This document shows, piece by piece, positions 1 to 9,600 of a DNA stretch of 23,597 nucleotides. Below the pieces are notes generated by a model. It searched no databases. It was not told where the DNA came from and was given only the letters and a program-made list of their open reading frames with translations. The first letter of the stretch is position 1, and each line of letters begins with the position of its first letter. The position numbers and the translations under genes are program-made. This DNA comes from Apostichopus leukothele. Its lineage: Eukaryota > Echinodermata > Holothuroidea > Aspidochirotida > Stichopodidae. Location: assembly GCA_010014835.2 (NCBI GenBank), contig JAAAKB020035074.1, forward strand, positions 1 to 23,597, in the 5' to 3' direction.

Positions 1-150
1 CTGCATTTTGTAGCGACAAGCAGAAAACTTCACTTGCAAGCAACGGAAAGTTAACTTTTTCAGAGCGCGGCACACGGATTGGGGCGAGTCTTCAATGCCT
101 TTAACATCTACTTCCACCTTCAATAATGTTATATCTAAACCAAGGCATCA
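1..150 (-). other. Unexplained open frame at left edge, possible exon or repeat-derived coding remnant
   Basis: The minus strand is open for about 48 codons up to the window edge. It includes VEVDVKGIEDSPQS and KLTFRCLQVKFSACRYKM, which look protein-like. The nearest AG (TTGGTTTAG) gives a phase that does not fit exon 12, and I recognise no domain. The plus strand is also open here for about 33 codons. It could be an exon of another gene or a transposon fragment. Confidence 0.25.
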
Positions 151-443
151 AGGGGCCCCATGAGATATGGAAGGGGGGGGCTTGGAAAATACTGGATGAA
201 GAATGGTGTATTTCTCATCTTTATATTACTTAAGGGAAAGTTAAGAGGGCAAAAATGGGCCCGGTGACAAACTTGTCCCTCGGGCCCCACCGGGCTCCTG
301 ACATGAATTCTTTAAAGTGTCAGATATGATCATAGTAATGACTTGCAATATCTTTTTTTCTCAAAAAGTTGCATTAAATTTTTGAAATTTCCTTTTTCTA
401 TTCATTAGAAGTGAAAAACAAAACCCCATCCGGTAGTGATTAC
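151..443. other. Gene-free stretch with GC-rich hairpin of repeat character
   Basis: No exon is seen. The sequence contains GGGGCCCC and a long G run near 172-180. A short inverted repeat, GCCCGGTG at 259-266 with CACCGGGC at 288-295, resembles the ends of degenerate interspersed elements. No family can be assigned. Confidence 0.4.
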
Positions 444-619
444 CTCTTTTGCAATGCCAAACAAGTCTTTGGCACAGTACTGTTCTTCAAGCACTAATCC
501 TAACTCATAGTGCAGCTTAGGATCCTTTGGGTTCTGTTTAATAGCACATGAGATATTAACAGCTGCATCATGTAGGAAGTCTACTGGTGAACTCCCTGAG
601 GCAAACTTTTTGGTTTGAC
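444..619 (-). CDS. Exon 12: TPR-like helices (gene continues beyond left edge)
   Basis: The acceptor ACCCTCAAG precedes 619 and the donor AAAGAG|GTAATC follows 444, with phase 1 in and phase 0 out. It encodes residues 626-683. The stretch AAVNISCAIKQNPKDPKLHY, followed by ELGLVLEEQ, fits a tetratricopeptide repeat, with a helix A ending before NPKDP and a helix B beginning with the LHYELG motif. TPRs bind peptides or partner proteins. More repeats are expected downstream, outside the window. Confidence 0.82.
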
Positions 620-3600
620 CTTGAGGGTAAAATGAAAAAAAACAAATTACATATGATAATGACATTTGTTCACATCCATCAAAAACATAATTATTATTGC
701 TTTATGCATGAATTTTACAAAATGATATTAGTTTTACATGATGCTTTATCCCCCTCCTCCCCCTCCTCCCCCCTCCATCTGAAACCTGCCAGACAGGAAC
801 ACATGTTGAGAGTTAAATAACATTTAAATTTTTATCGCAAAAAACATAATGAGATATATTTAAAATTATTTCTACAATTCTATTAGTTTTTGTTTGTGGA
901 ACAACACTTGAAGAGACATGTCTGTGTACTACATAAATATTTAATTATTACATTCTGCTAAAATTTATCTTCAAAATATGCTTGAAGTGAAGACAACAAC
1001 TTTGAGGTTACCTTTCTTTGGCAGGGCATCTCTGTATTTCTTACATAACTGTTTAGCATTTTTCATCAAGGTTTCAACATTTTCAACTATTCCTGTCTCC
1101 TGCAGCTTTTTCTGCCAACTGTGTTCCTATTGTTGTAGGATTGAAAAAACAAAAGTAGGAAAAACAAAAAACGAAAAACAGAAAAGGATGAAAAATTATA
1201 GGAGAAAATTGAAAGAAAATAAAGTAACTGATATGTGAGCTGCAGATTATCACCTTCAAGCATAAATAGTTGAGCTTATTTTTTAAACATTGCCTTTTCA
1301 AAAAAAATTTTTTAATTGCTTTGTATGTTTTGATTGGATAGTAGTATCATTGAAGTGTTTGATGTTACTAATGTGGTGCAACAAACAATTAATCATGTTA
1401 TTGCAAAGTCTCTCAATGTTACCATGTTGTAGTGAAAAAAAGCATATAAACATGACGTATAAAGTCTGCTGCCAAGTTGTTCTTATCACCTGTTTGTAAG
1501 ATTAACAGGTTGCTAAGGTAGACTACTGTTATTCTGCCATAAAGAGTTGTTATCAGCTGTATCAGTTTCCATAGTATGTTAATGTACCTGTATTGTAAAC
1601 CTATGCGGGCATGGTATTTAGAGAAAAACCTTGCAAAAAATCACACAGCTTGTATATAGTCACACAGAGAGAATTTAGTGCTGCACCAGTAACCAGCAAG
1701 TTAACTGAAAACGATGACATATCACATCAAATGACAAATATAAGACCTGCACATATATGATTTTATTTCAATTTTTTTTCCCTTTCATTTTCATGTAGAA
1801 TATATTTAATACAGGAATACAGAATGTATTCTGATTGACTATGATACATGCTGTGTAAGACCACTCAGCAGGACCGTCTGGCAGAAAAAAATAACCCAAA
1901 GTTTTCATTTTAATCAATATTCTCATGAAATGCATATATAATGATTGAATGTGAGGTACACTTTTTTCCCCCTTTTCTAACAGAGTAAAGACAGACAAGT
2001 GGAAAATGGGCACATTTCGTGGGTGTAATTTCCATTGATTGAATGATGTAAAGATTCCTTACTTTCAGACTGTGTTTGATGTCTCTTCTGCTGTGCTTGC
2101 TGCTACAGACATAATCCTTATGCCATTCTTCCTCGCCCTTGACAAACTTGCAGCTACACTCCTTACACGAAATAGTGTCCTAGAATACGAGAAACGAACT
2201 AATAAGATAATTCGGCGACAAATTTTTAATTACTCGTAACATCTGCCAATCACATACATGGACAGGTAGAAATATTATCAAAGAAGAGAAAAATAAACGT
2301 GAATGGATCCCACCACTTCTTTACATAGGTACCATACATAGTACTTTATACTAATTTCAGAGTACGCAAAGCTGTTACAAAAAATTAAAACACTAACATA
2401 TTCCTTCAACATGCGCATAAAGTTGAGTAATTATGGCCTTCCAATCAGTATTATTAATTATACGTTACATGTTCAAAAAGATGAAAAATTGCTTCACCTC
2501 TCTGTCCTCTAGAACCTTGGGTCTGAAGGTACACTGCTGTATATGACTCCCAAGTAAGCTGTATTTTATCCTCTCCGAGCAGCCTGTAAGATGAAAATTA
2601 GGCCAATTAAACATGTAAATTTTACACTTTGTGAACGTTATAAATGTTTACTCTTTCACCAACGAAATACAGTACTTATGCAAATATGGATATACATATA
2701 TACTGTAGGTCTCGTAAACTAGGATGTGGCACCGTTCAAATCTCTGTAAATGTTGGAAACAAATTTTCCCTTAGTTGTTAGTAAAGAGTAAAGACTTCTA
2801 ATATCTGAATGAAAGATTTTCTTTATTATTGGTATAAGGATTACAGCTTTTACCTGTTTTCAATACAATTGGTATGTGTTTAGAATTATCAATTATATTA
2901 AACACAATTGCATGTGCTTCTAGCTTGATGAGCAAAAGTATCTTTAAAGGCTTTCTTCAAGAAACCTCGGGGAGATGGAGCCTTGGAGATTATATCAAAG
3001 CATATATATCGACAAAATGAAAACTGACTGTGAAATCATGAAACAAATTTTGAAAATAGCAAAAACAACTTTTGCTGGAGCAGGATGCAAGCCAATCAAT
3101 TCTGTATTGTTAGATTTAGAGTAAAATACAAGTTATACTGTTATAATTGAGAAATGAGAAAATAAATACAAATTCAAATCGATTAAATTCATCAAAGTAC
3201 TTAAATGATAAAATGTAAAAATAAATCGTATGCCCTTTTCCTTCCTTCCTTGTTTGTCTTCTCTTATCTCCACAAAATGACATCTTGCTGCTGCTGCTTC
3301 TGGGCACAATTAAACCTGAGAGCAGCTTTATTCATTTCTAAAATTTGTAGACTGATATTTCAAAACAGATGAATCTCAAATGCTCTGCCTTTATCAGTAA
3401 TTAAGGCTTTAATTAACAAAGTGCATTTTCATCCAAAGGGCACTCTACTTTAATGATACAATGCTGAAGTGACTAATAAATAACACATTTATAGATCTAC
3501 CTTAATATTAGCATTGGGAGTTTTCAGTTCTTAAACTAAATATTATCTTTTTCGTAAATAGATATGAAGACTCTGTTACAACTCGCAAAAGAGAGTACTA

Positions 3601-6600
3601 TCAACACACTTTTTAAAATGCAGTTAACAAACTTACGGGAGTGATTCAATGGAGTGACAATGTGTTCTGCTCTTAAACTGTTATAATGTTCTCTGATACA
3701 CATTGAGTCATTGAGCATTTTACTTATTGTTTTGATGAAATGCTGCTTAAAATCAGCCAACTTTATTGATCTGTAAAGCAGAGATTCCTTTTAATCCCTG
3801 GTATGTTTTTCACTTGGTGACCCTAAATTTTACATTCATCATCTTCACGACCCTCCAGTGTTCAATGCTGTGGCTTTGGGAAGGGGCCTTACAGGGAGCA
3901 GTTATCCCCATCCCCTGTGAGAAATTTTTTATACAATTAAGGGTACTTAGTTGCAAATTAGTGTTATATTTTGCAAGTTTTGATGTAATTTATGTTCAAG
4001 ATTTTCCCACTCCCCCCCATCCCCAACAAATGGGGTACCACCCCCATTTTGTACACCAGGGCTTTCCATGAGCCAAAAAAGTTGTCGCTCAATATATTGC
4101 ATTGGTGAAAAAACAAATGCCGTATTTTATGCTCTTCAAAAGATATATGAAACAATACATATATATGTGTATATTGAATTCATTTGATTCAACTTGAATT
4201 TTATGAATTTTATATGAATTTTATTGAATAATGAATTTTATACATAATGCATTAAGCAACGGAATATTTATACTGATCAAATCACATTTATTTAGTTATT
4301 TACTTTAATGATGTTCATTTAGTTGAATGATGGCACTCCACGAATACATCTAATATACTAACGTACTAAATCTTGTTTAAGAACAACAAACAAATTGTAC
4401 TCGTGTAGTGTCAAGTAGGCACAATGGGTTAGGATTTAACTCGCATGTACATAACTTAACAGTACTTAGGTTTGCAAACTAAAGTATGTTTCCCATCGGA
4501 AAATAAAACAGATTTATCATAATTATACACTGTGACAGTTGTGCAGTATTGATGAGACCTAGAATTGTGCCATTTTAGTCATTAGCTAAAAGCAGCAATG
4601 TGAGAAAAGGTGATTTTTTGAAGCTTTCCACAAAACATTGAGAATTCGCCTAGGCTCCCCATCCCCCATCTCTTTTAAGCCATCTCTTTATGCGTGTTTC
4701 TGTGAGCTGCGGCTACCACCCTTTTCTTGGGACTTGCTGGTTTTTATATGTAAAGCCAGGGTGGTAAGGTTGTCGGTGTGGTGACGCCCATGGGGGGAGA
4801 TGGGGTGACACAAATGACTGAGTCAAACGATTGGTATTGTGGTAAGCAGTATATTAATCGCTCCTCTCTAGCGAGCTCTCATAGAGCTTTTAACCTGCCA
4901 CGCAAAGGTGAAAATAAACATTTTTCGAATCAATGTCGAATCATGTGTAGCATACACGAGTAGTAATTGCGAGCACTGAATAATAAGTAAAAGTTAAACT
5001 TTGGTTAGAGACTGTGCGGGGTGTCCAACCCTCAACCAAAGGAGCTGTGGGGAGTCAAGAAGGTAAATAATGCGTATTCCCACATATACAAATCTAACAA
5101 GCCTTTATGATACCATCTGGAGATGAGAAATCAGTTACTTACCTCTGTATGAGAACAGACATAAAACAACTACAGCTGACATCTCTGTCTCTAGACCATT
5201 TTCCACAACTTTCCAGTCACCCTCCAGGACTGAACTGTCTAGAGGGTCTTGTTTACATGTCCTTGTCAGCTCTTCAATGATTGGTTCGCTAAAGACGTGC
5301 TTGGGATCGGAGCCAGCAATACTCAGAGGTCTGTAACAAGGAGCTAGACTGACTGGACATTCAAATCTTGTTTGGTCTTCTTTATCTGCAAACTGTACAG
5401 CATGACCTAACCATTGTTTCAGTAAGGTCACAGAATAAACCTAAACCAAACAGAACAGAAAAATATAGTTAAAAAACCTGATTTCGTGGAAAATGGTGAA
5501 GAATTTATTTTTGCATCATAACCTGGAAATTAAAAAAAATTAAAGAAGTAATATAATTTTGATGGCATCTACAAGGATAATTTTAAATATTTTTCACATA
5601 ATGAAGATTCCTCTGTAGTTACTATTTCTCACATGAAACAGTTTACATTAATCACCGTGCTTTCAGGCTTTCCAATTACAATTTCTCTTCTTTTAAACTT
5701 ATTCACTTATCAGTTGCATTTTGGAAGAGGACAGACAAGTATTGGCTAGAAACAGTTAGGATATGAATCACTGGTACAAATTCCATTCTACCCCAATCAT
5801 TAGTGATGACTTTTAAAGCTAACTAGCAAACACAACTTGTAGAATTAATCTCGTACTGATTTTGTTGAGCCATCAGCTGAGGTTACTTCCAGATTCACAT
5901 GGGTTTGACCGATATTAAGACTGATTTCTGCTGAGCTGGGGTCTTGACCATTCACTGTTACAGCTGTCTTCTTATCCAGTACTGATGGAGTTATCTTCAG
6001 GGAACTTAAATGGTAAGGGACAGTGCCTTGAAACAAAAAGAGAGAATATGTAAATGATGCATAATTAACAAATGAATGTTGCTTGTACTTCTACAAGAGA
6101 CATCTAGTAAGATCACCACAACAATATGCCACTTTAGAGCATTTTTCACAATTATTTCCTTCCTTTGACAGCTGAGGAATTCATTACCACGTCATTGATA
6201 AGTCATGTTTTCATGTTTAATTCCCATCAAATTTGGAACTTTCAACTTACTGGCTTTGTGAGCATATAGTATGAGAAGGTGTGTCACTTTCTTGGATTGC
6301 ACAACAGACTTGATATATAGATAAGTTTTCCTCTTTTGTGTATTAATAATTAAATAAAGAAACATTTATTAACAGGTAGGATATTATTAATCTTCCCACT
6401 TATATATATCTTTTGTGTGGTAATAATATTACTCGCTAGTGGCGTCACTAAGTGGTGGCCTGGGGGGGACTGGGGGGACATGCTTTTCCCAAAAATAATG
6501 GTGCCCCCCAGATGCGATTTGTAGTGTTAAAAAAAAATATTCAAACAAAAACTTTTTTTTACAAAGGACGAAACGTGTTATGTTCATCATAACTATTCAA

Positions 6601-9600
6601 GCGGAAACAATCTTTTTGTTCTCTCATAATGGATAATCACCAGATAGCACCAAATTGCATCTTATGACTCTTAGTTATTTAAAACCATTATCCAAGCAAA
6701 AGGGTTAATTTCCATTTTTGTATAACTTTTTTCAATTAAAAACATAAATATCGGACAGACTAAGCGCAAAAATTCTTATGTATACATAAAGTTACTTCAA
6801 GTTGCAAAATATAGCACCAGATTGCATCTAAGGACCCTTAATTAATCCCTCCCTTCCTTAGACCCCACCCCCAGGATGGCATTCACAAATAACATTGTGC
6901 ACCCCTAATTAAGTGCTGTGCCCTCCCTGTGCCCCCCAAGATTGAAATTTCTGGCGATGCCACTGTTCCTCACAAGGCTTATTGTGACCAAAATTGATGG
7001 TTACAGCAACAAGGAAACTTTCATATGGGAGAGAGTGATTATTTTTGTTATCCTTACAAGTATAAAGCAATTGACTGGCATCAAATACTGGTACTAATTC
7101 TCCAACAGACAGCTGGATTCCACTGAGTGTAGCATCGCTAGGTGACAGTCTCTTGGCATCAATCTGGTAAATTTTAGTAGTACCATCTTCTGCGGTCACC
7201 TCAATCTTTATGACAGTGGTGTTACCCTCCTTTAGGGATATACTCCTTCCACCATCATGATGCTAGGAATGAGCAAATTTGAACATAAAAATAGTCAATA
7301 CAGTTTTCAAATTTTTCAAAATTGCGCCAATATTCTTCCAGTAAAGCTTCGTGCCTAATTTCTGACCAACCTGTTTTCCCCTTTTGCAATCCTTGTAGGC
7401 TATGTACTCCTCCATTCAGCATTGAGTAAGCCTACTCTACCGTGTTCCCTAGACCTAGCTATTCCATCTTCAGTCTCTTTTCTCTTCATGGGCACATCTT
7501 CTTACAACTGATCCATGACAGAAAACCAAGATACAGAGGCAACGATAAACAACAAGTTGTCAAGTGGGAACCTGTGAATACTTATTACTACAGACTTAGT
7601 ACTCAATTCCTCATGTAACAATCTAACTTCTGGGGCGGTGAGATTGAGAGGTTGTAGCTCTTACTTTCAGTCATCAATGTATAGGCCTAGCCTAAAGCTG
7701 CTACCAGTTTGAACATCTGATTGGAAGTGTTATACCACTTCCCAATTGCCACCTGTGTAACAATACATTAGCTGACATTGCCAGATCTATAGCTGGTTTG
7801 CTAGGCCGAAGTTGGTTATAGAACACTTACTTTTACTTTAGACTGTTAGGCTAGCTATAGGCCTGACATAACTTTATGAACAATAAGCCCTGGCTCAATT
7901 TTAAAGTGATATTAGGATTTATAGTATGTAGTGTAGTCTAACAAAGTAACTGTGAATGTGAGGGATAGGCTCACGCCATAGCCTCGGTGGGCTATATAAC
8001 TTATAACGTTATACTGCTAGGCGATATCGTTACTCATGTGCTTACTAAAATTTGAGTTGAAGCATTGCTGTCACTTGTGAAGTAATCCAATGTCAACTTG
8101 TCAACATTACTTGCGACTGTTACTTTGTATTCAGTAACACTACGATCAAATTTAGGTTTCAAAACGCCTGGTTTGATGGTTAACTTTTCGAGGTCAGCAT
8201 CATCCATATCTGTTGCAGCTTTCGCGTATCACTACCAATGTAGGTGCAGAATAACCTCACTATGGAGTATGGGAGTATAACGTACCCGGGCCTGTCATAT
8301 ATCACACTTTTGAATTGCACGGGAAGGTCTGACAATAAATGTTACTTTTGGTTCAACCAGGGAGATGTTATGGAAGTTAGTCAGTAGTATCGAAATGCAA
8401 TGCTGGGAATGTACTACAAGGGACTTTGCCTTTAGCGAACTAGAACAAGATGTATAATGTAAATATGAAGCAACGATTCGGAGTGTAGGCCTTATTTGTT
8501 AGTTTCTCATGTTTATTTAAAAGTGATATTGGTCACCAGGCCGGGAGCAAATGTTATGACCATAGAAATGTTTATTTCTATGGTCATGATCGATTCTAGT
8601 CTGTGCCTACTGCTAGCTGTAGATTAAAGAGAGACGCTTCACCATGGCAACCGCTTCAATTTGATATTATGGCGCGCCTTTTGTGCCATCTTTATTTACG
8701 TGAAATTCATTCGATAAAGGCTATTTCGCATTGTTGTAGCCTTCATCCGGGTTCGAATCCCGGTGGAGGCTGGAAGTTTATTCACTGTTCTGGATTTTCC
8801 AACTCATTACGATTTCAATTATATACATTCATTTGCCTTTGTCGTTTACCTCCATTTCATAAATAAAAGTCTGTTCAATGTTTGTCTTTCGAGATCCGGC
8901 TCTAGGAATCACAAATGACTTCGAGTTGGTTAGAATTATGTTTGATCTCTAGAGTATAAGGCAAATATGTCACCATAACAGAACTAGTATTGTTCGATAC
9001 AGGTGACAAACGCCTACAGTGGAATTATGACCTTCCTTACCGGAACAGTGAAAAAAAAACTTCCAGCCTCCACCGGGATTCGAACCCGGACCTCCCGCTT
9101 TATACGCGGACACACTAACCACTAGGCTATGGACGCTGATTGTATGTCCAGAGGTTCGAAACCGGTAAGGAAGGTCGTAATTCCACTGTAGGCATTTGTC
9201 ACCTGTATTGAACAATATTAGTTCTGTTTTGGTGACATATTTGCCTTACTCTAGAGATCAAACCAACTTGAAATCATTTGTGATTCCTAAAGTATATATT
9301 TATATATATATATTTGTATATATAAACATCAGCCTACAGTGGAATAACCTTCCTTACTGGATTCAAACCTCTTGAAAGACAATGAGTGTCCATAGCATAG
9401 TTGGGTTCGAATCCTGGTGGGGACGGGAAGTTCTTTCACTGGTCTAGATTTTCCATCTCATTGCCCTTTCCCCAAATATATATCAAAATATTTTTATACA
9501 AGAATATGTAATTTTGGGGAAAAAGGTTTTTAAACACTTTAATAAAGCAATCTCGTCAGTGATTGAAACACATTCCGTCATGGACAAACCCTACTCAAAA

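Larger units (their letters stand above)
2584..5142 (-). other. Intron 9, 2.6 kb, with small AT-rich repeats and one foldback
   Basis: No exon was found that would fit phase 1 between exons 9 and 10. The intron holds short repeats of TGAATTTTAT (4193-4242) and a foldback at 4664-4805, listed separately. The rest is featureless AT-rich sequence. Confidence 0.5.

Noticed and set aside
6909-7057. Extension of exon 7 beyond its donor
   Set aside because: The added residues come from the intron and the hAT-like element. The GTAAGG donor at 7057 gives the phase that fits exon 8.
8603-9215. Frames over the SINE area (8603-8866 plus, 8970-9215 minus)
   Set aside because: Both translate the shared SINE B-box region (GSNPGGGWKF in both), so they are repeat read-through.
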